Shown here: positions 33,330 through 40,679 of the stretch, piece by piece | Layout of the letters: each line of letters starts with the position of its first letter | How positions within the stretch are numbered: the stretch's first letter is position 1 | NCBI GenBank assembly: GCA_023231475.1 | Contig: JALJEE010000615.1 | Location: forward strand, 1 to 40,679 | Reading direction: 5' to 3' | Origin: Seison nebaliae | Taxonomy: Eukaryota; Rotifera; Pararotatoria; Seisonacea; Seisonidae | DNA: 40,679 nucleotides | Program-made: the position numbers and the translations under genes | Notes under the pieces: generated by a model | What the model was told of the DNA's origin: nothing | What the model saw: the letters and a program-made list of their open reading frames with translations, nothing else | Databases searched by the model: none

Positions 33330-34568
33330 ATGGATCAATCGACGAATGGCAATATTCAATTGAAGAAGTCTCCATCCACCGAACAGATCTTGCGAGAAAC
33401 GGTCAAAAAGAAATATAGTTCATTATGTGAACTCTCCACGAAATATGTGAAGATGCAGGAGGAATATTTGCAAGTACAAGAGGAATGTGTTCGAGATTAC
33501 AAGTTGTTGGAGAAGGACATTGATCGACTATCGAATAATTTGAAAGAGAAAAAGAACAAAGGAAAAATGTTAGAGAAATGCAAAAAAGACGATGACTTTC
33601 GAAAAGACACGGATGAATCAAAATTGGAGAATTGTGAGAAATTAGTGACAGATGCTAATGCTTTATTAGGACGACTGGACAGTTTATTGCCAAAACCGAG
33701 TGGGACATATCTTCACATAATTCTGGGAAATATCGACGTGTCAATCATGAACAAGAGTGACAAGTTCAGATATAAAGAGAGTTATGAAAAGTTCAAAGTA
33801 ACTCTCACATTAATTACCATAGCCATTTCTGTAATTTGTCTCATATTTGGAATGAGATTTGTTGACGCTTTATTTCATTTTCTCTTAGTCTGGTATTATT
33901 GTACATTGACGATTCGTGAGAGTATTCTTGCAGTGAACGGTTCCAATATCCATTTTTGGTGGCGTCTACATCATTTCATCGCTACCGTTTGTAGTGGCAT
34001 TCTACTCATTTGGCCTGATGGTGAATCATATCGACAATTCCGAACACCATTTCTCATATTTTCATTCTATGTCAGTTTCGTTCAAGTTCTCCAATATTAT
34101 TATCAGAAAGGAACACTCTATCGTCTACGAGCGTTGGGTGAAGCGGAGACGATGGACATAACAGTCGAAGGAGTTCAAATTTGGATGAGACGAGGACTCT
34201 CTTTCCTTTTTCCTTTCCTCTTTCTTGGATATATTCTACAATTCTATTTATCTTATGTTCTCTTCAAAATCTCGTTGAATAATGAATGTTATGAATGGCA
34301 TGTTCCCGTTCTCTCCATCATCTTCCTCGTCTTATGTATAGGCAATATCATAACAAGTATTTGGACATTTTATGATAAAATCAAAATCGATTTAAAACGT
34401 GTGAGAGATATGAGTTTGAAATATCAACCGTTATCTGGAATAAAAGAATTTCTGGTAAATCGTGAAAAATCAATTCCCTCAAACTTGTTCAATTATTTCA
34501 GTCATTTCGATCTACGGGAAACGAACGAAGATGAAGAAACTGATGAGAATGAAGGACATTTCCAATAA
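33330..34568 (+). CDS. TMEM120 (TMPIT/TACAN) family membrane protein, single exon, 412 aa
   Basis: TMEM120 proteins are six-helix membrane proteins of the endoplasmic reticulum and nuclear envelope with a bound coenzyme A; roles in adipocyte differentiation and, debatedly, mechanosensing are reported. The N-terminal half (about 20-125) is a coiled coil rich in Lys and Glu. The membrane part carries conserved stretches: FHFLLVWYYCTLTIRESIL, WWRLHHF, TWPDG-like IWPDGESYRQFR, FVQVLQYYYQ, LYRLRALGEAETMD and GVQIWMRRGL. These match the vertebrate family closely across its length. Start: the frame opens with TTG at 33324, but ATG 33330 is the first Met. It is intronless, unlike most neighbours. The Gly/Glu-rich last 25 residues (NEDEETDENEG) are acidic and not family-typical. 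Confidence 0.95.
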   Translation: MDQSTNGNIQLKKSPSTEQILRETVKKKYSSLCELSTKYVKMQEEYLQVQEECVRDYKLLEKDIDRLSNNLKEKKNKGKMLEKCKKDDDFRKDTDESKLENCEKLVTDANALLGRLDSLLPKPSGTYLHIILGNIDVSIMNKSDKFRYKESYEKFKVTLTLITIAISVICLIFGMRFVDALFHFLLVWYYCTLTIRESILAVNGSNIHFWWRLHHFIATVCSGILLIWPDGESYRQFRTPFLIFSFYVSFVQVLQYYYQKGTLYRLRALGEAETMDITVEGVQIWMRRGLSFLFPFLFLGYILQFYLSYVLFKISLNNECYEWHVPVLSIIFLVLCIGNIITSIWTFYDKIKIDLKRVRDMSLKYQPLSGIKEFLVNREKSIPSNLFNYFSHFDLRETNEDEETDENEGHFQ

Positions 34569-34984
34569 TTTACCGTTCCCCTCTCCTCTTGTATCTACGA
34601 ATCAATCTCTTTCATTATTTCTATGGAAATTATTTATTATTCTATTCCTGATTCCTAATACCAATCATACCATTATCAAATAAATGACATTTTCTCTGGA
34701 AATAAAAATAGATCAGTCAAAACCGATTTTCAAAAAATTTTCGAAAAACTTTTTCCTTTCAAAAACTTCTTTCAAAAAAAAAATTTTCCATTCAAAAAAA
34801 AAATTTTCTGAATATTAAAAATTTTGAATGAATATTATTGTTGAAATAAATTTTCTAACATTTTTTGAAAAGATTATTTTTTTTTTGAAAATTTATAACG
34901 AAAAATTTTTTTATAAGAACTTTTATTTTGAGAAAAATTGATAAAAGAATAAAATTTTCTTTAGCAATTTTTCTAGTGAAACGT
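34569..34984. other. Convergent 3' region, TMEM120 and RPL10A
   Basis: About 415 bp between convergent stops. It is extremely A/T-biased, with poly(A)/poly(T) blocks and a nearly repeated unit, ATTCAAAAAAAAAATTTTC-like, at about 34771-34810. No gene was seen. Confidence 0.45.
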
Positions 34985-35851
34985 TTAAAAGACTCGTCGA
35001 CTTGGACCCATAGTACTCTTCAAGTACAATGCTTTCACATTCTGCCAATTCTTTTTCAACAATGAAACGAGGAAATTGATACCGAGAACAACATTTTGGT
35101 ATAGTTGTTCGTCTGTCATTGCCACATTGCCGATAGCGACGTTCAAGCATAAAACTTTCTTCATTTGGAATTTGACCGTTGATTTTACTTCCTCCACTTT
35201 CTTCAACAAATCTTCGTTGTGACTGACTGATGTGGGGAATTTTCCAGCTTTGTTCAAACCCGGACCAAGTACTCGAGGAATATTTTTGATAATACTATCA
35301 GTTGCAATGAATGCATCAAATCTTCGAGCTAATTTTATAGAAAATTAAGATGAGAAATTTAGAAGAAAAACAAACCCAGTTTTTTCACGAGCTTTTTGTC
35401 TTTCTTCAATGCAGCCAAATTGTCCATAGTCAAGAACTCGATGTCATTCTTCTTCGCCAAATCACAATGACGTTCATCTCCGATGAGACAAACTTTCATT
35501 TGTGGTCGAGGAATGTACTTCAATCTGAAATTGACAAGAATTGAATAAAATTATTTTTACATTTCCTCTCCCCAAATTATTTAATGACTGATGGGTTTAA
35601 GTCTCAAATGAAAAATTGCATTGTCTATTGCACACTCACCTGGTGGTACCAGAGAAACGTTTGTCACGATTCTGGTCATAATTCTTCAACGAGATTTGTA
35701 GTTCCACTGTTTCCAAGAACTTCCTCTTCTTCTCTGTTGATAATTCAAGAACTTCCTTGATCGATTGGCGGAGATTGTCTTTATTGACCTTACTAAAAAT
35801 TGAGAAGAAAAAAATAATTTTTCAGAACATTCCCAAAGATACAAACCTCAT
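34985..35851 (-). CDS. 60S ribosomal protein L10a (uL1), 4 exons, 216 aa
   Basis: Exons 35851-35847 (ATGAG only), 35792-35640, 35524-35376, 35328-34985; 651 nt in frame. uL1 forms the mobile L1 stalk of the large subunit and assists release of deacylated tRNA from the E site. The protein matches the eukaryotic L10a along its full length: [84 protein letters not shown] and the terminal [11 protein letters not shown]. Length equals the family norm (217 in human). The first exon carries just five coding bases, a common layout for ribosomal protein genes. Because no other nearby ATG keeps frame into [15 protein letters not shown], this start is well supported. Confidence 0.96.
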
Positions 35852-36189
35852 TTTTGTATCTTAACACAAATTTGTTATAATCGAAAGTTTGATATTAATA
35901 CTTCTGAAGTAACTGTTATTGTTATTTCGAAATTTCAAAATTAAATTTATTTTTCTTAAGTAAAATTATATTTTATATTTTTTTCATATTCAAATTTTAT
36001 TTTGAAGCTTTTTATCTCTTATCCAATGTCACACAAAGAAAAATTTGAGAAATGTTAATATTTAACATTACACAACATATATTAATATTAAAAGTAAATT
36101 AAAAATTTACAAATTTTATTTTTTGGAAAATTTCAATAATTATTTTAATAAATAAACGACACGAAAATGAAGTGAGGTGAGGTTGAATA
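35852..36189. other. Spacer between RPL10A promoter and fusion-gene 3' end
   Basis: 338 bp between two minus-strand genes; it should hold the RPL10A promoter. AT-rich. Nothing else was seen. Confidence 0.4.
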
Positions 36190-37734
36190 TTATAAGAAAA
36201 ACTTGATAATAAAATAAGTTTCGTTAAGAAATCGACTATGAAAAATGATTTGGGAATGTGTAGTTGTTTTGGGATGATATGGGAAGTACTTCTCCCACAT
36301 ATCTCTTACATATTGAGGTTTATTGGGTTCGATTAAAAGGATTAATGCTGCAGCGAAACGATTATTTCGATTTAATCTCTCGAAAATAATTGGGAGTAAA
36401 CGATCAATCATCAATTCCCTTCCATCGTCATTTCCACCATTGAATGCTAATTTCTCTAATTGAGAAGTTATTGATGTTCCTTCAATTTCCTCATCGGAAT
36501 TATAGGGAACATATGGTGGATTACTTACGATTAAATCGAATTTCCAATCTGATCTAATATTCTCAATTAAATTCATTCGAATTACATCGATATATTGTTC
36601 TTCCAATTCTTTCGTCATTTGAACGGCTTCATCATTCAAATCGGTTGCTATAGCTATTGAAAATGGAGAAGCGAAGAATTTCTTTATAGAATTTATGACG
36701 AAACCGGAACCACTGCCAATTTCGAGAAAACTTGTAAAATTTGAAAATATTTCCGAATTTCTCCAATCCACATCTTTTTCATTTGATGATGTTGCTAACG
36801 ATTCAACAATTAATTGTTTCTGATATTTTTCAATTCCTGAACATAGAGCAAATGTATCGGAATATGGTTTGTAAACGTTCGGATATCTTCTCTCTAACAA
36901 TTCCGTTCGAATGGTTCCCCACAACTCACATTTCCCAATCGATTTCTCCAAATCGATAAATTTCATTTTTAATTTTTTCAAAAATTCTTTTCTTTCTTTT
37001 CCTGGTTTCATTAAAAAATACCGTTTTTCAGTATCAGAATATTGTGTTTTTGATTTTATCAAACATGATCGATAAGAACCGTCTTGCCAAGTCGTATTGA
37101 AACGATACAATAATTCACTTTTCTTACAATTATTTATCTTCAATTCACTTTCATAATTTTTTGTGGAATAAAACGGGAAATTGAATAATTCGCCCCAATC
37201 ATTCTGCACAAGAAATGCAGCGCGGAAAGCAAACCATCCACCAAACTCCGGATGAGACGAACATCCGAAAATACTTTTTAAATTTTTTAATTTTTCTCTA
37301 TAACATTCTCCATTGGCACAATCACAAAAATCGTCAACATCTTTCGATTGATAATATGGAATCTGTTTAGTGATATGTCCAATCGTTTGGAAGAGAAGAA
37401 TTGGTCGTCTCGTTGGAGTTACATCGAAATCATAAACAAATTTACTATTCTTATCTCCAGATATTTTCAGATATTTTTCAACGAAAAATTTCGTAAAATC
37501 GTTAATTGGATGAGTAATTTCTTCCAATTCGTCATCGGTCAATGAGAAGATATATGGAAGAAATGCTTTCTCGAACATCGACGGTTCACTAATTATGAGA
37601 AATGATCGAATATTATCGTTTGATGGAAATGGCTCATATTTCCTCTCATTTATCATCAATTCGTTATATTCATTTAAATTGAATTCGAAGATCTGAAAAC
37701 CAAAATTTTCCAAATTTTTAAATTTCTTCTCCAT
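36190..37734 (-). CDS. MMACHC (cobalamin-processing) domain fused to N6AMT1/HEMK2 methyltransferase, 514 aa
   Basis: One uninterrupted exon with two normally separate proteins. Residues 1 to about 255 resemble MMACHC (CblC), the cytosolic enzyme that strips the upper ligand from cobalamin and passes it on toward methionine synthase and methylmalonyl-CoA mutase. Matches include PFGFEVY-like FGFQIFEFN, TPTRRPILLFQTIGHI, PYYQ, HPEFGGWFAFRA, and TWQDGSYR with RYFLMKPGKER. Residues about 280-514 resemble N6AMT1/HEMK2, the SAM-dependent methyltransferase acting (with TRMT112) on eRF1 Gln: VYKPYSDTF, SAM loop FLEIGSGSGFV (336-346), ATDLNDEA, catalytic SNPPYVPY (404-411), GGNDDGRELM. A linker of about 30 residues joins them, with no stop, intron or internal start of note. 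Start: ATG 37734, next to an in-frame GTG. Both catalytic halves look intact. The gene lies 338 bp upstream of RPL10A on the same strand. Confidence 0.88.
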   Translation of the reverse strand: MEKKFKNLENFGFQIFEFNLNEYNELMINERKYEPFPSNDNIRSFLIISEPSMFEKAFLPYIFSLTDDELEEITHPINDFTKFFVEKYLKISGDKNSKFVYDFDVTPTRRPILLFQTIGHITKQIPYYQSKDVDDFCDCANGECYREKLKNLKSIFGCSSHPEFGGWFAFRAAFLVQNDWGELFNFPFYSTKNYESELKINNCKKSELLYRFNTTWQDGSYRSCLIKSKTQYSDTEKRYFLMKPGKERKEFLKKLKMKFIDLEKSIGKCELWGTIRTELLERRYPNVYKPYSDTFALCSGIEKYQKQLIVESLATSSNEKDVDWRNSEIFSNFTSFLEIGSGSGFVINSIKKFFASPFSIAIATDLNDEAVQMTKELEEQYIDVIRMNLIENIRSDWKFDLIVSNPPYVPYNSDEEIEGTSITSQLEKLAFNGGNDDGRELMIDRLLPIIFERLNRNNRFAAALILLIEPNKPQYVRDMWEKYFPYHPKTTTHSQIIFHSRFLNETYFIIKFFL

Positions 37735-39350
37735 CACTTCCTCATTTATCGTCTCGTATAACAGTCGACTACACTTTCAAAATTTTCTCGGATTTCTCCT
37801 TATTAATTATAAATAATTTTCGGGTAAACATTTTATTTATGAGCTAACACTTATCGTAAATCGAATTTTCTATTTCGTGACTTGAGAAATAGAAAAAATT
37901 TTTGATTAATTACAACATCACTGATCGATGATTTTTTATAGTTTCTGTGCAAATTTCATGTAAATTATGATCTGAATTTTATTCTGATTATTTTTCGAAA
38001 CAGTTGTCTAAACATTGAGGAAATTGGGAAAGAGTGCACAACTTGTGCACAAAATCAAAACTATCCGATTTTATTCAATTAATCTAATCGAGATGTCTAT
38101 TCAAAGATTTGATTTATTGATTTTATTAATGGAAATAACGTTGAGTAAATTAGATAAGAATAAAAGTAATATTATTTTCACCTAATTTATGTACAGAAAT
38201 TTAAGGTCAGTTCTAGTATATGAACAGTTTTATCTAAAGTATTCGTCTAACTATTTGAGAATATGACGGATGGAAAGCTAGAGTTGTGAGAGATATGTAT
38301 GATGAGGTTTCCTTTATCATGTACAACTCAATATGTCGCACAGATGGAAGATTAGGGAGAAGAAAAAGAGAATCGTACTTGACATTGGAATTGATCTCTG
38401 TTTCATATGAACTGTAAAAAAATGTTTGTACCGTCTTCTTATTTATTATCATTCAATCATGAGTGAAATAATTACTCTCCTTAACGTTGGATGACATATT
38501 ACACATATTTTCTTACACATATACAACCCAATTAACGATAAATAAAAAGAAGCATTTAATATAGATTTCTATCCGACATTCGCTTCTTTTCTGCTTCTTC
38601 CCAATATTTATATTATTCTATAACATCTTTCTCTTACTTTTTCCTACTCTTCTTTACATTCGAGGAATTTCTAATACTTTCTAACACATTCTCTTCAAAC
38701 AATTTCGTCTGTATACGAAAAATTTTCTTTTCCTCTCAGAATTCCATTTCTAATTGTTCTTCTCGTACATGCATTATATCTACCGTTATTTGTTATTTGT
38801 TACGACTCATATTACATCATCCACTATTAATTCAATTAATATTCCTTCTCTTGTTATTCTAACATTCATCCAATTCATCATAAGATGATGCATTTTCAGA
38901 AGAATGCTACATTGTCAAATTCCTTTCATTATTTACTCATTCATTCATTCTTCTCATTAATAATTTTCCATTATCAATATTTGAATTCCTCCAATTTACT
39001 CTCTATATTGAAATATTCTCATTTTCAATTTTCCGTCAATATGGTTTTCTTCTCACGAAAAGAAAACTTTTCGATTACTATAATAATTTACTTTCGATTT
39101 TCTGTCTTCGAGCGCTATATTGGAGAAACTAATAAAATGTTTTTAAATCGTTAAATATTTGTAGAGTTATTCAGATTAGAACTTATTTTTAAGGTTTTTA
39201 TGCTGGACACAAATGATTGATGGTTAAACAGTTTTAATTTATGTAAATGGGAAAATTTGAGGATTAATTTGTGGAAATGGAATAATAAAGAACTTATGGA
39301 TGATCAATAAAATTGAAATAAATTATTCATCAAATTAGCTGGTTGGGAGG
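37735..39350. other. Divergent intergenic region, fusion gene (-) / four-helix membrane gene (+)
   Basis: About 1.6 kb, AT-rich. It contains a 17 bp inverted repeat at 38034-38050 (separate entry). Frames at 38234-38452 (-) and 38885-39154 (+) have no domain or splice support. Confidence 0.45.
38034..38050. promoter_or_regulatory. Perfect 8 bp inverted repeat GTGCACAA-C-TTGTGCAC
   Basis: A 17 bp dyad with a 1 nt spacer, 300 bp upstream of the MMACHC-HEMK2 start codon. The layout suits a dimeric DNA-binding protein, but no factor can be named. A looser GTGCAC...GTGCAG pair occurs near 39933-39948. Confidence 0.3.
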
Positions 39351-39812
39351 ATGGAATGTAAAAATAGATACAAATTATCCGAATGGTTATTCGTCATCTG
39401 TTGTACCATCGACCTATTATTAGCATTTATGCATGTTGTATTGAATACAATCACATTATCCAGTTCATTCAATTACCAAATTGATTACCAGCTCTATCTC
39501 TCCCTCTTCCTTATGGACATCTTCAACATTTGCATCTATCTCGTCAGTTACGTGAATGTACTCAAACGGAATCACGTCTTCCAACGAACACTTTCCTATA
39601 TTTATTTTACGAATATCGTCGTTCTTGCTTTCCTCACCGGATTCATGGCTGCAAGATTCATCCAAAATATTCCAATAACTAATTCATTCCCTTTCTACAA
39701 ATATCGATACATCGAAGTATTTTATCGAACTAAATTGAATATTGTCATTGCTGTTCTTTTAAATATCGGTTGTTTACTATTGACATGGTTGAACATCCAT
39801 TTACACTATTGA
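39351..39812 (+). CDS. Unknown small protein with four predicted transmembrane helices, 153 aa
   Basis: Single open frame from ATG 39351. Four hydrophobic segments are visible at about 11-33 (WLFVICCTIDLLLAFMHVVL), 46-66, 83-103 and 129-150, with short loops and a charged region (FYKYRYIEVFYRTK) before the last helix. The even spacing, and the lack of a rival frame on either strand, suggest a real gene. I recognise no family: it lacks the Cys pattern of tetraspanins and claudins. Extra exons up- or downstream are possible; the stop is followed by AAATAAAC at about 39817, a plausible poly(A) signal, which supports the 3' end. Confidence 0.55.
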   Translation: MECKNRYKLSEWLFVICCTIDLLLAFMHVVLNTITLSSSFNYQIDYQLYLSLFLMDIFNICIYLVSYVNVLKRNHVFQRTLSYIYFTNIVVLAFLTGFMAARFIQNIPITNSFPFYKYRYIEVFYRTKLNIVIAVLLNIGCLLLTWLNIHLHY

Positions 39813-40074
39813 ACTTAAATAAACTTTTATTTTTCATTTTTTTTAAAATTATTACTAAATTTATTGATTTTTGTAAAAAACATGTATGGAATTTTAGAAT
39901 CATCATCTACGTAATTGTTATATAAATATTTTGTGCACGTTTCGTGCAGAAAACTTAAAAAAAGTTTTTAGAGAATAATTTATCAATTTTTAAATGTCAA
40001 TATATATTCAAAATTTTGATTAAAATTAGTAAAAAAAATGTCTAAAAGAGAAAAAAAAAATTTTTTTTTTCGAC

Positions 40075-40275
40075 ATGAACAAATCTACTGATAGTACATC
40101 TCTCAACAACTCCGCGTGCTCAGGCCTCCTCCAAGGAGCAACCCACCGATCACCGCCAATCACCAACCAACCCACCCGCTCTAAAAGGGAACGACCTGGA
40201 TCCCCCAGTCCGTCCCCAGAAAACGAAGAATCTGAACAAGAACTCCGCTCCGAAGAGAGTGTCGAACGTCCTTAA
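40075..40275 (+). other. Orphan ORF in a GC-richer patch, possibly a mobile-element fragment (66 aa)
   Basis: The frame starts just after a poly(A)/poly(T) stretch (40042-40070). It is Ser/Pro/Glu/Arg-rich (RSKRERPGSPSPSPENEESE), with far more C and G in all codon positions than any other gene here. No domain was recognised. Just downstream, in another frame, ANQQIIIGTDNKTINCQICEKG holds a CxxC and could be a frameshifted continuation. The abrupt change in composition suggests an insertion, such as the start of a retroelement, but the window ends before any proof. Confidence 0.35.
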
Positions 40276-40460
40276 AGATCTGAATATGCAATTACCTTAA
40301 AGATCATTATAGCTAATCAGCAAATTATCATTGGGACAGACAATAAAACGATTAATTGCCAAATCTGCGAAAAAGGCACGAATTCTCGCGATCAAAGAAA
40401 GATTACATACTGAGACCTCCGTCAAATCGAGAACCAATGAGTCCTCGATCCCGAGTCTAG

Positions 40461-40570
40461 GACATAAGAGCCACGAGACATAAGAGCCACGAGACAAAAG
40501 AGCCACGGCACAAAAGAGCCACGAGACAAAAGAGCCACGGACAAAAGAGCCATGGACAAAAGAGCCATGG
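40461..40570. repeat. Short tandem repeat, seven units of 15-16 bp
   Basis: Seven adjacent copies of a GACAAAAGAGCCACGA-like unit: starts at 40461, 40477, 40493, 40509, 40525, 40540 and 40555. The first four are 16 bp, the next two 15 bp, the last 16 bp. Variation is limited to A/T at the fifth base and to the CACGA/CACGG/CATGG end. A 16 bp period shifts frame every unit, so it is not a coding repeat. Confidence 0.85.
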
Positions 40571-40679
40571 CAGACTTCTAAAAATGAGATATTTACTATA
40601 TTATAGATTCATTATTCTATAGATAGATTCATTACTATTCATGCCTTTTCTGTCTCTACTCCTAACTGAACCTTCTCCT

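Noticed and set aside
34569-34984. Near-repeated poly(A)/AAATTTTC blocks considered as a foldback transposon
   Set aside because: No defined ends and no target duplication; similar A/T blocks occur in introns (for example 7920-8100), so it looks like simple sequence.
38234-39154. Frames 38234-38452 (-) and 38885-39154 (+)
   Set aside because: Composition is that of pyrimidine-rich intergenic DNA; no domains, no splice support.
1-40679. tRNA, rRNA and CRISPR features
   Set aside because: I looked for T-loop-like GGTTCGAAT motifs and regularly spaced direct repeats and found none convincing; a covariance-model scan would be needed to exclude tRNAs.

Overview
The window is AT-rich animal DNA. 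It carries at least thirteen protein-coding genes, most of which can be rebuilt as spliced models with very short introns (about 39 to 70 bp, GT-AG; one of about 180 bp in the SMAD4 gene). Gene content is bilaterian: a co-SMAD, a Ral GTPase, the prohormone-convertase chaperone 7B2, a protein 4.1-type FERM protein, TMEM120, a tetraspanin, a THAP protein and ribosomal protein L10a. Tiny introns, compact genes, long Asn and Gln runs and acceptor-like sites just 5' of some start codons suggest a small-genome invertebrate, perhaps a nematode, a mite or another small protostome. I cannot fix the phylum from the sequence.

Layout. 1.3-2.8 kb (-): secreted or GPI-anchored ENPP-type phosphodiesterase. 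3.7-4.4 kb (-): Ral-like GTPase in which the catalytic switch II Gln is Met. 6.5-9.0 kb (+): nine-exon SMAD4. 9.5-10.2 kb (-): 7B2. 11.3-12.7 kb (+): Golgi galactose 3-O-sulfotransferase-like enzyme. 12.7-16.2 kb: long non-coding stretch. 16.2-19.1 kb (+): intronless THAP protein with Asn runs. 20.1-25.1 kb (+): an Ig-domain membrane protein, a Pro/Gly/Cys-rich protein and a divergent tetraspanin in a row. 25.2-25.8 kb (-): Thr-rich single-pass membrane protein. 26.3-30.1 kb (-): protein 4.1-like FERM protein with a Gln-rich N-terminus. 30.1-33.3 kb: non-coding, containing a non-autonomous hAT-like transposon. 33.3-34.6 kb (+): TMEM120. 35.0-35.9 kb (-): RPL10A. 36.2-37.7 kb (-): one ORF joining an MMACHC (cobalamin-processing) domain to an N6AMT1/HEMK2 methyltransferase domain. 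39.4-39.8 kb (+): unknown four-helix membrane protein. 40.07 kb to the end: a GC-richer patch with an orphan ORF and a 15-16 bp tandem repeat.

How the genes relate. They are mostly unrelated housekeeping, signalling and secretory genes, not one pathway. Possible local links are the run of three same-strand genes at 20-25 kb with a convergent membrane-protein gene behind it, and three perfect TGACGTCA palindromes, each within about 115 bp upstream of the start codon of a membrane-protein gene (sulfotransferase, tetraspanin, Thr-rich protein). The most novel object is the MMACHC-HEMK2 fusion, which physically joins cobalamin processing (upstream of methionine and SAM synthesis) to a SAM-consuming protein methyltransferase.
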